13,596 nucleotides of DNA, taken from Roseburia sp. GTDB taxonomy: Bacteria > Bacillota > Clostridia > Lachnospirales > Lachnospiraceae. Of the stretch, positions 1 to 7,037 are shown piece after piece (position 1 is the first letter of the stretch; each line of letters opens with the position of its first letter). Made by a program: the position numbers and the translations under genes. Below the pieces are notes generated by a model. It was not told the origin of the DNA, ran no database searches, and saw nothing but the letters and a program-made list of their open reading frames with translations. The stretch is taken from the NCBI GenBank assembly GCA_030844625.1, contig JAUUNJ010000034.1:1-13596 (forward strand), read 5' to 3'.

Positions 1-479
1 TAAAGGCTGTGGGCGTGTTTGTAAATGAAGAAATAGAACGTGTGGCATGGCTTGCAAATGAAGGAATTATTGATGTGATTCAGCTTCATGGTGATGAGGA
101 TAATGAATACATAGACGCCTTACGTAAATTGACAGACAGGGAAATCATCAAGGCAATCCGGGTAAAGGACACAGATGCCATAGAGCAGGGAAGAAGGCTA
201 AAGGCAGATTATCTTTTGCTGGATACATTTGCAGGAAAAGATGTTTATGGCGGAACCGGAAAAACTTTTGATAGAAAATTAATTCCAGATGACATTGGTG
301 ACTATTTTCTGGCGGGAGGACTTGGCGCTGATAATTTAGAGCAGGTATTATCTGAATGTAATCCATATGCAGTTGATTTGAGCAGCAGTGTGGAGACAGA
401 CGGATTTAAGGATAGAGAAAAAATAAGAGAAGTGATTCGGATAGTGAAGACGTCATTGGTACCTAAAAAGTTCCAGTAG
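1..479 (+). CDS. trpF: Phosphoribosylanthranilate isomerase, 5'-truncated by the window edge
   Basis: TrpF converts N-(5-phosphoribosyl)anthranilate to CdRP in tryptophan synthesis, in the cytoplasm. The reading frame is already open at base 3 (Lys-Ala-Val-Gly-Val-Phe-Val-Asn), so the GTG at 9 is an internal Val codon and not the start. About 158 residues are present; the family is usually about 200, so roughly 45 N-terminal residues, including the general-base Cys, lie upstream. Visible family motifs are IQLHGDE, the LLLDT strand carrying the catalytic Asp, GGTGKTFDR, FLAGGL, and a C-terminal AVDLSSSVE...GFKD phosphate-binding segment. The usual SSG is SSS here, a mild variation. The stop is TAG at 477. 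trpB follows with its start 43 bases on, in the usual trp order F-B-A, so the two are presumably co-transcribed. The operon promoter and any attenuator would be upstream of the window. Confidence 0.95.
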   Translation, partial: KAVGVFVNEEIERVAWLANEGIIDVIQLHGDEDNEYIDALRKLTDREIIKAIRVKDTDAIEQGRRLKADYLLLDTFAGKDVYGGTGKTFDRKLIPDDIGDYFLAGGLGADNLEQVLSECNPYAVDLSSSVETDGFKDREKIREVIRIVKTSLVPKKFQ

Positions 480-522
480 AGGTTTTCGGTGGTGAACAGT
501 GAAATTTAGAGAGGAGAAAAAG

Positions 523-1707
523 ATGAGCAAAGGAAGATTTGGAATACACGGAGGTCAGTATGTTCCTGAAACGTTAATGAATGCTGTGAATGAACTGGAG
601 GAAGCATATAATCATTATAAAAATGACCCACAGTTTAATGCTGAATTAACAGAACTTTTTAATAATTATGCGGGAAGGCCATCGCTTTTGTATTATGCTG
701 AGAAGATGACAAAGGATCTGGGCGGAGCGAAAATCTATTTAAAGAGAGAGGATTTGAACCATACAGGTTCTCATAAAATAAATAATGTTTTAGGTCAGGT
801 TCTTCTTGCAAAGAAGATGGGAAAGACAAGAGTTATAGCAGAGACAGGTGCCGGACAGCATGGTGTTGCAACAGCAACAGCCGCAGCTCTTATGGGGATG
901 GAATGTGAGGTCTTCATGGGCAAGGAAGACACAGAACGTCAGGCATTAAATGTATACAGAATGGAGCTTCTTGGGACAAAGGTCCATGCGGTTGAGAGCG
1001 GAACAATGACACTGAAAGATGCCGTAAATGAGGCGATGAGAGAGTGGAGCAACAGGATGTCAGATACCCATTATGTGCTTGGATCAGTTATGGGACCACA
1101 TCCGTTTCCGACAATTGTACGTGATTTCCAAAGTGTAATTAGTAAGGAAATCAAAGAACAATTAATGGAAAAAGAAGGAAAACTCCCTGATGCGGTCATC
1201 GCATGTGTGGGAGGCGGCTCTAATGCCATTGGTGCATTCTATCATTTTATTGAGGATGAAAGTGTGAAATTAATTGGATGTGAAGCGGCAGGGCTTGGCG
1301 TTGATCATCCAAAGAACGCGGCAACAATTGCCAATGGCTCCGTAGGTATTTTCCATGGAATGAAATCTTTGTTCTGCCAGAATGAGGATGGTCAGATTGA
1401 CCCAGTTTACTCTATTTCTGCAGGACTTGATTATCCGGGAATCGGACCGGAACATGCAAACCTTCATGATACCGGAAGGGCACAGTATGTACCGATTACA
1501 GATGATGAGGCGGTTGAAGCTTTTGAATACCTGTCAAGAACAGAGGGAATTATTCCAGCCATTGAAAGTGCACATGCTGTTGCTTATGCAATGAAGTATG
1601 CACCGATTTTGGATCAGGATAAAATAATTGTAATTAACATTTCAGGCCGTGGCGACAAAGATGTTGCTGCAATAGCAAGATATAGAGGAGTACAGATTTA
1701 TGAGTAA
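523..1707 (+). CDS. trpB: Tryptophan synthase beta chain
   Basis: TrpB is the PLP enzyme that condenses indole with L-serine to make tryptophan, working as an alpha2-beta2 complex with TrpA. The chosen start is ATG at 523 (MSKGRFG), 7 bases after an AGAGGAG ribosome site at 509-515; the frame also opens at a GTG at 499, but that would place the ribosome site inside the gene. The 394-residue length is normal for the family. The PLP-binding lysine is K85 in HTGSHKINN, the catalytic glutamate is E107 in AETGAGQHG, the cofactor phosphate loop is GGGSN at 230-234, and the C-terminal SGRGDKD begins at S374, the serine that meets the PLP ring nitrogen. This is the standard TrpB1 type. The stop codon lies inside the start of trpA (overlap ATGAGTAA), so translation is probably coupled and could help give equal subunit amounts. 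Confidence 0.98.
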   Translation: MSKGRFGIHGGQYVPETLMNAVNELEEAYNHYKNDPQFNAELTELFNNYAGRPSLLYYAEKMTKDLGGAKIYLKREDLNHTGSHKINNVLGQVLLAKKMGKTRVIAETGAGQHGVATATAAALMGMECEVFMGKEDTERQALNVYRMELLGTKVHAVESGTMTLKDAVNEAMREWSNRMSDTHYVLGSVMGPHPFPTIVRDFQSVISKEIKEQLMEKEGKLPDAVIACVGGGSNAIGAFYHFIEDESVKLIGCEAAGLGVDHPKNAATIANGSVGIFHGMKSLFCQNEDGQIDPVYSISAGLDYPGIGPEHANLHDTGRAQYVPITDDEAVEAFEYLSRTEGIIPAIESAHAVAYAMKYAPILDQDKIIVINISGRGDKDVAAIARYRGVQIYE

Positions 1708-2479
1708 AATACAAAGAGCTTTTGAAAACGGAAAAGCATTTATAGCATTTATTACAGGTGGAGATCCTGATTTGGAAACGACACAAAAACTGATTTTGGA
1801 GATGCAGAAATCAGGAGCGGATTTAATAGAGGTTGGAATTCCTTTCTCAGATCCAATTGCAGAAGGTCCTGTCATTCAGGAAGCGGATCTTCGTGCATTG
1901 ACTGCTGGCTGTACAAATGATAAGCTGTTTGATGCCATAAAAGAAATTAAGGAGCAGGTTACTGTCCCACTGGTATTTATGACTTACATAAATGCCATTT
2001 ATAAATATGGCACAAAGAAATTTATGGATAGATGTGTGGAGTGTGGTATATCAGGAGTTATTGTTCCGGATTGTCCTTATGAGGAAAGAGAGGAACTTGC
2101 ACCATATTGTCAGGAGGCAGGAATTGATTTGATTCCTTTGATTGCTCCGACTTCCAATGCCAGAATCCAGATGATAGCAAAGACGGCCCAGGGATTTGTT
2201 TATGTTGTGTCATCTCTTGGTGTTACCGGAGTACGTCAGAATATTACCACAGACCTTGGAGCAATGACAAAATTAGTGAAGGAAGCAACAGATGTACCTT
2301 GTGCAATTGGTTTTGGTATTGCCAAACCGGAACAGGCAGCTAAAGTCTGTCAGTATGCAGATGGAGCAATTGTGGGAAGTGCCATTGTAAAAATAGTTGC
2401 AGAGCATGGTAGAAAGTGTGTTCCTTACGTTGGCGAATATGTTAAGTCAATGAAAGCAGCATGTAAACAGATTGTGTAA
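1700..2479 (+). CDS. trpA: Tryptophan synthase alpha chain
   Basis: TrpA is a TIM-barrel lyase that cleaves indole-3-glycerol phosphate to indole and glyceraldehyde 3-phosphate, and channels the indole to TrpB. The ATG at 1700 overlaps the last 8 bases of trpB; the 259-residue length is typical. The catalytic glutamate is E44 in [11 protein letters not shown]. The second acid, Asp60 of the Salmonella enzyme, is Glu here: the motif reads PIAEGPVIQ (E55) where enterobacterial enzymes read PLADGPTIQ. Other motifs are the SSLGVTGVR phosphate loop near 172-180 and GFGIAKPEQ. It is the last trp gene in the window. No intrinsic terminator is seen between its stop and the promoter of the thiamine operon, so read-through into that leader is possible. 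Confidence 0.97.
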   Translation: MSKIQRAFENGKAFIAFITGGDPDLETTQKLILEMQKSGADLIEVGIPFSDPIAEGPVIQEADLRALTAGCTNDKLFDAIKEIKEQVTVPLVFMTYINAIYKYGTKKFMDRCVECGISGVIVPDCPYEEREELAPYCQEAGIDLIPLIAPTSNARIQMIAKTAQGFVYVVSSLGVTGVRQNITTDLGAMTKLVKEATDVPCAIGFGIAKPEQAAKVCQYADGAIVGSAIVKIVAEHGRKCVPYVGEYVKSMKAACKQIV

Positions 2480-2495
2480 AGTAATATAATAACTA

Positions 2496-2524
2496 TTGAA
2501 AAATTGATGGAATAATTATAAAAT
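2496..2524 (+). promoter_or_regulatory. Probable sigma-A promoter of the thiamine salvage operon
   Basis: TTGAAA at 2496-2501 and TAAAAT at 2519-2524 are separated by 17 bases, a good match to a vegetative promoter. The predicted transcript would begin near 2531, just ahead of the GGACAAAC segment and the TPP aptamer. The surrounding DNA is very AT-rich, so chance matches are likely; position in front of the riboswitch is the main support. Confidence 0.5.
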
Positions 2525-2542
2525 AATTTAAGGACAAACTGA

Positions 2543-2632
2543 ATATTTGGGGAGCTTGTAGGCAGGCTGAGAGGAAGTAATCAACTTCGACCCTTTAACC
2601 TGATTTGGATAATGCCAACGTAGGGAAGTTTA
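2543..2632 (+). promoter_or_regulatory. TPP riboswitch aptamer (THI element)
   Basis: The conserved THI-box pieces occur in order: GGGGAGC (2549-2555), GGCTGAGAGG (2565-2574), CGACCCTTTAACCTGAT (2588-2604), GGATAATGCCAACG (2607-2620) and TAGGGAAG (2621-2628). CTGAGA is the loop that recognises the pyrimidine of thiamine pyrophosphate, and the GGATAAT-CC-CG-TAGGGAA part forms the pyrophosphate-side core. The outermost P1 helix is weak by eye (AATA 2542-2545 with TATT 2631-2634), so the exact ends are approximate. It lies between trpA and thiM and is followed by a terminator hairpin, so it should switch the five downstream thiamine genes off when TPP is plentiful. Confidence 0.95.
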
Positions 2633-2647
2633 TTGATGAATTTTATT

Positions 2648-2685
2648 GCGGACAGACCATATCAGGTTTGTCCGCTTTATTTTAT
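2648..2685 (+). terminator. Riboswitch-controlled intrinsic terminator ahead of thiM
   Basis: Arms 2648-2658 (GCGGACAGACC) and 2665-2675 (GGTTTGTCCGC) form an 11-bp stem with one G-U pair and a 6-base loop, followed by TTTATTTTAT. It stands 3' of the TPP aptamer and 5' of the thiM ribosome site, the expected place for a transcription-attenuation expression platform. Bases 2532-2539 (GGACAAAC), at the predicted 5' end of the transcript, are perfectly complementary to 2666-2673 in the 3' arm and could act as an antiterminator when TPP is absent. Confidence 0.85.
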
Positions 2686-2704
2686 ATTACAGGAGGAAGA
2701 GAAA

Positions 2705-3526
2705 ATGTTTAAAGAATGTGTTGAAAATGTAAGAAAGAATGTGCCGTTAGTACATAACATTACAAATTATGTGACAGTCAATGATGTGGCTAACGTGCTT
2801 TTGGCATGCGGGGGAAGCCCGATTATGTCAGATGACGGGGGAGATGTAGAGGATATTACTTCAATATGCGGAGGTTTGAATATTAATATCGGAACATTAA
2901 ATAAGAATACAATCCCATCAATGTTTCTGGCAGGAAAAAAGGCTAATGAATTGGGACATATTGTTTTGCTGGATCCGGTTGGAGCGGGTGCAAGCAGTCT
3001 TAGAACAGATACCGCAAATAATCTTTTAAAAGAAATTAAGTTTGATGTAATCAGAGGAAATATTTCAGAGATAAAGACTTTGATGCTTGGAAGCGGAAGT
3101 ACAAAGGGTGTAGACGCAGATGTGGCAGATCAGGTTACGGATGATAATCTTGATGAGATCATTGCAAAACTTAAGAACTTTTCTGAAATTACAGGAAGCA
3201 TTATTGCTGTTACAGGAGCAATTGATCTGGTATGCGACAGTAAAAAATGCTATGTCATTAGAAATGGCAGACCGGAAATGAGTTCTATTACAGGAACAGG
3301 CTGCCAGCTTTCAGGTATGATGACAGCCTTTTTAGTAGCCAATTCTAATAATAAATTAGAAGCAGCGGCAGCGGCAGTTTGCGCAATGGGACTTGCAGGA
3401 GAAATCGGATGGAGCAGAATGCAGGAGGGTGATGGCAATTCAACTTATAGAAACAGGATTATTGATGCCATTTATAATATGGATGGTGCCATTTTGGAAG
3501 AAGGTGCAAAGTATGAAATTCAGTAA
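2705..3526 (+). CDS. thiM: Hydroxyethylthiazole kinase
   Basis: ThiM phosphorylates 4-methyl-5-(2-hydroxyethyl)thiazole with ATP, feeding salvaged thiazole to ThiE. The start is ATG at 2705, just after AGGAGGAAGAG at 2691-2701; the frame also opens upstream at 2633, but that lies inside the riboswitch leader. The product is 273 residues, normal for this ribokinase-like family. Family signatures are PLVHNITNYV (14-23), the ASPIM-type loop seen as GGSPIMSDD, NINIGTL (59-65), DPVGAGAS (90-97), RGNISE (118-123) and the anion-hole and catalytic motif GTGCQLSG with C200. The TPP riboswitch directly controls it. Its last 14 bases overlap the start of thiE, so the two are likely translationally coupled. 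Confidence 0.97.
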   Translation: MFKECVENVRKNVPLVHNITNYVTVNDVANVLLACGGSPIMSDDGGDVEDITSICGGLNINIGTLNKNTIPSMFLAGKKANELGHIVLLDPVGAGASSLRTDTANNLLKEIKFDVIRGNISEIKTLMLGSGSTKGVDADVADQVTDDNLDEIIAKLKNFSEITGSIIAVTGAIDLVCDSKKCYVIRNGRPEMSSITGTGCQLSGMMTAFLVANSNNKLEAAAAAVCAMGLAGEIGWSRMQEGDGNSTYRNRIIDAIYNMDGAILEEGAKYEIQ

Positions 3527-4166
3527 TACAACACCTAAAGATTTATTACTTTATGCAGTTACAGACAGGGCGTGGCTTCATGGTGAAACTTTATATGAAC
3601 AGGTTGAAAAGACATTAAAAGGTGGAGCTACCTTCGTTCAGCTCAGAGAAAAAAGTCTTGATGAAGAGCATTTTCTTCAGGAAGCAATTGAAATAAAGGC
3701 ACTTTGCAGGAAGTACAATGTTCCATTTGTAATCAATGACAATGTGGATATCGCAATAAAAATGGATGCCGACGGAGTGCATGTGGGACAGCGTGATATG
3801 GAAGCAGGAGATGTAAGAGAAAAGCTTGGTCCTGATAAGATTATCGGTGTTTCTGCACAGACAGTAGAGCAGGCGATTCTTGCGGAAAAAAGAGGGGCTG
3901 ACTATCTTGGAGTAGGAGCCGTTTTTTCCACAGGTTCTAAGGATGATGCGGATGATGTTTCCCATGAGACGTTAAAGGCAATTTGTGATGCGGTTACTAT
4001 TCCGGTAATTGCTATAGGTGGAATAAGTAATAAGAATGTTCTGGAGCTTAGAAGTACGGGAATATGCGGTATCGCAGTAATTAGTGCAATTTTTGCCCAG
4101 AAGGATATTGAGCAGGCAACAAAAGAACTGAAAGAGAAAACTATCCAAATGATTAGTGAAGGATAA
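3513..4166 (+). CDS. thiE: Thiamine phosphate synthase
   Basis: ThiE joins HMP pyrophosphate and thiazole phosphate to form thiamine monophosphate with loss of pyrophosphate. It is a cytoplasmic TIM-barrel enzyme. The ATG at 3513 (MKFSNTTPKD) gives 217 residues, the usual size; the open frame continues upstream to 3393 but that part lies within thiM and lacks family sequence. Motifs are LYAVTD (13-18), QLREK (43-47), INDN (74-77), DGVHVGQRD (87-95), the GVGAVFSTGSK phosphate region beginning near 133, IGGI (168-171) and VISAI (189-193). The ribosome site is only a purine-rich GAAGAAGG about 6 bases upstream, in keeping with coupling to thiM, whose end it overlaps by 14 bases. Confidence 0.97.
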   Translation: MKFSNTTPKDLLLYAVTDRAWLHGETLYEQVEKTLKGGATFVQLREKSLDEEHFLQEAIEIKALCRKYNVPFVINDNVDIAIKMDADGVHVGQRDMEAGDVREKLGPDKIIGVSAQTVEQAILAEKRGADYLGVGAVFSTGSKDDADDVSHETLKAICDAVTIPVIAIGGISNKNVLELRSTGICGIAVISAIFAQKDIEQATKELKEKTIQMISEG

Positions 4167-4174
4167 TAAGTGAT

Positions 4175-4834
4175 ATGGTTAAAGGGATTATTTTTGATGC
4201 TGATGGAACATTACTTGATTCTATGATGATATGGAAGGACGCAGGAAGGCTGTACCTTGAAAGCCTTGGTTATAAGGTAAAAGAAAATCTGGAAGAGATT
4301 ATGTTTGATATGACCATGGCAGAGGGGGCTGAGTATATGAAGAAAAATTATGGTCTTAAGCTGATGGAAGACGAAATTATTCATGGGGTCAATTCCAGGG
4401 TATATGATTTTTATGCGGAGGATGTGGAGCCAAAGACAGGGGTAAAAGAGTTTCTTGAATATGTATATTTTAAGGATATACCTATGACCATTGCCACATC
4501 CACAGACAGACTGATGATTGAGGCGGCATTAAAGAGAACAGGCTTTGACAAATATATAAAGAAAATATTCACGACGACGGAAGTTGGAAAGGGTAAAAGT
4601 AACCCTGATATTTTTATTGCTGCAATGAAAGAAATGAAAAGCAGTGCAGATGAAACATGGCTGTTTGAAGATGCTGCTTACTCTATGGAGACAGCAAAGA
4701 AAATCGGTTTACATACTGTGGGTATTTATGATTTTTCCAGCATGAATCATCAGGAAGAAGTAAAAGGACTTTCAGATATTTACATAAAGAACTGGAAGCA
4801 ATATCCATATGTGATTGAGAAAATGAATATTTAA
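4175..4834 (+). CDS. HAD-family phosphatase (beta-phosphoglucomutase-like subfamily) in the thiamine operon
   Basis: This 219-residue protein has all four haloacid-dehalogenase phosphatase motifs: FDADGTLLDS with nucleophile D8 and acid/base D10, IATSTD with the Thr/Ser of motif II at 108-110, K141 in GKGKSNPDIF, and the metal-binding E165-D166 in LFEDAAYS. The helical cap between residues about 16 and 80 is the usual subfamily I arrangement. It is therefore probably an active Mg-dependent phosphatase of a small phosphorylated metabolite. The substrate cannot be read from the sequence. Its place between thiE and thiD, 8 bases after thiE and under the same riboswitch, suggests a thiamine intermediate; thiamine monophosphate is the most attractive candidate, since organisms that use thiamine pyrophosphokinase need free thiamine. 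Dephosphorylation of HMP phosphate or damage control are alternatives. A GAAGGA at 4158-4163 may be its ribosome site. Confidence 0.9.
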   Translation: MVKGIIFDADGTLLDSMMIWKDAGRLYLESLGYKVKENLEEIMFDMTMAEGAEYMKKNYGLKLMEDEIIHGVNSRVYDFYAEDVEPKTGVKEFLEYVYFKDIPMTIATSTDRLMIEAALKRTGFDKYIKKIFTTTEVGKGKSNPDIFIAAMKEMKSSADETWLFEDAAYSMETAKKIGLHTVGIYDFSSMNHQEEVKGLSDIYIKNWKQYPYVIEKMNI

Positions 4835-4858
4835 CTGTTGGATGAAAAGGAGAGAGGA

Positions 4859-5650
4859 ATGAATACAGCATTAACAATTGCAGGAAGTGATTCCTGTGGA
4901 GGTGCCGGAATACAAGCAGATATAAAGACAATGACAGTCAATGGTGTTTATGCCATGAGTGTCATTACAGCTTTAACTGCCCAGAATACTACCGGCGTTT
5001 TAGGAATTTGTGAAGTAAGCCCTGAGTTTTTAGAATCCCAGATGAAAGCGGTTTTTGAGGATATCAGACCGGATGCGGTTAAGATTGGCATGGTATCATC
5101 AGGTGATTTAATTAAAATCATAGCAAAAAATCTTAAAAAGTATGATGCAAAGAATATCGTACTGGATCCTGTTATGGTGGCGACAAGCGGGGCAAGACTA
5201 ATCAGTGATGGGGCAGTATCTGTCTTGCAGGAATATTTAATACCATTGGCATCGGTAATTACTCCGAACATTCCGGAAGCGGAAGTTTTGTCGGGAATGA
5301 AAATTACAACAGAAAATGAAATGATAAGGGCGGCAGAGCTTATCTGTGACAGGTTTGGATGTGCTGTGCTTTTAAAAGGCGGGCATAATATAAATGATGC
5401 AAATGATTTGCTGTACCATGATCACAGTTATCGATGGTTTTATGGGAGGAGAATTGATAATCCTAACACTCATGGAACGGGATGTACACTTTCCAGTGCC
5501 ATTGCTTCCAATCTGGCAAAAGGAAATAACCTTGAAACATCAGTTGGGAAAGCAAAGGCATATATTTCCGGAGCTTTATCGGCAATGCTTGATTTAGGGC
5601 AGGGAAGTGGTCCCATGAATCATGCATTTGCAATAGAGAATAAGGAATAA
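4859..5650 (+). CDS. thiD: Hydroxymethylpyrimidine / phosphomethylpyrimidine kinase
   Basis: ThiD phosphorylates HMP and then HMP phosphate to HMP pyrophosphate, the pyrimidine substrate of ThiE. I chose ATG at 4859 (MNTALTIAGSD), right behind AAGGAGAGAGG; an in-frame TTG at 4838 would put the ribosome site inside the gene. The 263-residue length fits the family. Ribokinase-fold motifs are IAGSDSCGGAGIQADIKT (7-24), DPVMVATSG (103-111), TPNIPEAE (135-142), KGGH (173-176) and the catalytic HGTGCTLSSAIA with C209. The single-domain form, without a fused ThiE or TenA, is complete. It follows the HAD gene by 24 bases and precedes cytX, so the pyrimidine kinase and the likely pyrimidine importer sit side by side. 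Confidence 0.96.
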   Translation: MNTALTIAGSDSCGGAGIQADIKTMTVNGVYAMSVITALTAQNTTGVLGICEVSPEFLESQMKAVFEDIRPDAVKIGMVSSGDLIKIIAKNLKKYDAKNIVLDPVMVATSGARLISDGAVSVLQEYLIPLASVITPNIPEAEVLSGMKITTENEMIRAAELICDRFGCAVLLKGGHNINDANDLLYHDHSYRWFYGRRIDNPNTHGTGCTLSSAIASNLAKGNNLETSVGKAKAYISGALSAMLDLGQGSGPMNHAFAIENKE

Positions 5651-5722
5651 AATGGTGCTGATGTCACAGTGAAGAGTGTGCTTGTGACTGGGTACAGTAA
5701 AGAAAAAAGAAAGAGGTACATT

Positions 5723-6904
5723 ATGGAGAAGAAGGGAACATCAGTATTTAGTAACGGTCTTATCTGGTTTGGGGCAGGAGTATCCATAGCAGAAATATTA
5801 ACGGGAACTGCACTGGCATCCCTTGGATTAAAGAAGGGAATTATTGCTATAATAATGGGGCATGTGATTGGATGTTTGCTGCTGTTTTTGTCAGGAATTA
5901 TTGGAGCAAAAACAAAGAAAAGTGCTATGGAAACAACCAAGATAAGTTTTGGGAAAGCAGGAAGCGTATTTTTTGCCCTTTTAAATGTTATTCAGCTGAC
6001 CGGATGGACATCTATTATGATTTATGATGGAGCACTGGCTGCAGGAGGAATTTTTAAGACAGGTAATTGGGTATGGTGTCTTGTAATCAGTGTGTTAATA
6101 ATTGCATGGATTCTTGTGGGAATTAGGAATGTAGAAAAAATCAATTTGGTGGCAATGACAGCTTTATTTATTCTTACAATTGTTCTTTGTAACGTAGTGT
6201 TTTTCAGCGGAAATCATGCAGGAATAGTACCGGATGACGGATTGACATTTGGGGCTGCTCTGGAGTTATCAGTGGCAATGCCCTTATCATGGCTTCCACT
6301 GATCAGTGATTATACCCGGGAGGCAGAGAAACCGGTGAAAGCAACGGCGACAAGTGCGGTTGTTTATGGTCTGGTAAGCTGCTGGATGTATATGATTGGA
6401 ATGGGAGCAGCTATTTTTGCGGGAAATGCAGGGATAGACCAGATTATGTTAAAAGCGGGTCTGGGTGTAGCAGGGTTGTTGATTATTATTTTCTCAACTG
6501 TTACAACAACTTATCTTGATGCATACTCTGCAGGGGTTTCCAGTGAGACTATATGGAAAAAGATTAATGGAAAATGGATGGCGGTAGCAGTTACTGTTTT
6601 TGGTATGATAGCCGCAATTATATATCCCATGGATGACATTACATACTTTTTATATTTTATTGGTTCAGTATTTGCTCCAATGATAGCAATACAGATTGCA
6701 GATTTCTTTATTCTGAAAAACAGAAATGAGGATAATCCGTTTAAAGTTTCTAATATGATAGTATGGGTCATCGGTTTTTGTCTGTATCGTTATTTTATGA
6801 CACTGGATATTATTGTGGGGAATACACTGCCCGATCTGGCGGTAACCATTTTATTGTGTGTATTTGTATCAAAATTTACACAGTATTTTAGGAATAAAGC
6901 ATAA
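5723..6904 (+). CDS. cytX: NCS1-family transporter, probable hydroxymethylpyrimidine importer CytX
   Basis: This is a 393-residue membrane protein of the nucleobase:cation symporter-1 (cytosine permease-like) family. The N-terminal WFGAGVSIAEILTG (15-28) and the PLSWLPLISDYTR segment (187-199) are typical of the CytX branch. Hydrophobic stretches suggest about 10 to 12 membrane spans, with both ends probably cytoplasmic. The start is ATG at 5723 (MEKKGTSVFS) after AAAGAGG at 5709-5715; the frame extends to a GTG at 5669, but the added residues are polar and poorly placed. CytX was named for its recurrent linkage to thiamine genes and TPP riboswitches and is predicted to import HMP; the position directly after thiD fits. 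Substrate specificity is inferred from family and context, not from residues I can verify. Confidence 0.92.
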   Translation: MEKKGTSVFSNGLIWFGAGVSIAEILTGTALASLGLKKGIIAIIMGHVIGCLLLFLSGIIGAKTKKSAMETTKISFGKAGSVFFALLNVIQLTGWTSIMIYDGALAAGGIFKTGNWVWCLVISVLIIAWILVGIRNVEKINLVAMTALFILTIVLCNVVFFSGNHAGIVPDDGLTFGAALELSVAMPLSWLPLISDYTREAEKPVKATATSAVVYGLVSCWMYMIGMGAAIFAGNAGIDQIMLKAGLGVAGLLIIIFSTVTTTYLDAYSAGVSSETIWKKINGKWMAVAVTVFGMIAAIIYPMDDITYFLYFIGSVFAPMIAIQIADFFILKNRNEDNPFKVSNMIVWVIGFCLYRYFMTLDIIVGNTLPDLAVTILLCVFVSKFTQYFRNKA

Positions 6905-6965
6905 TCAAATATGTCAGACCATTTTGCTGATTAAGTTAAATTGTTAAAATAGAAAATTATAACCA

Positions 6966-7019
6966 CAAAAAAGCCCCTATCTAAAACAAAAGTATGTTTT
7001 TAAATAGTGGCTTTTTTGT
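6966..7019. terminator. Bidirectional intrinsic terminator between cytX and the M15 peptidase gene
   Basis: CAAAAAAGCC (6966-6975) pairs with GGCTTTTTTG (7009-7018), and the stem continues inward through CTAT/ATAG and TAAAACA/TGTTTTTA with small mismatches around a short loop. A-runs on one side and T-runs on the other let it work for both strands. It lies 61 bases after the cytX stop and 19 bases from the stop of the convergent - strand gene, so it should end both transcripts. Confidence 0.85.
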
Positions 7020-7037
7020 CTATGATATTTTATGGTA

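Noticed and set aside
1700..1707. trpB-trpA overlap as a sign of gene fusion or frameshift
   Set aside because: ATGAGTAA overlap is ordinary translational coupling for these two genes; both products are full length.
3615..3965. 116-codon - strand frame
   Set aside because: Fully antisense to thiE, whose motifs are intact; a shadow frame.
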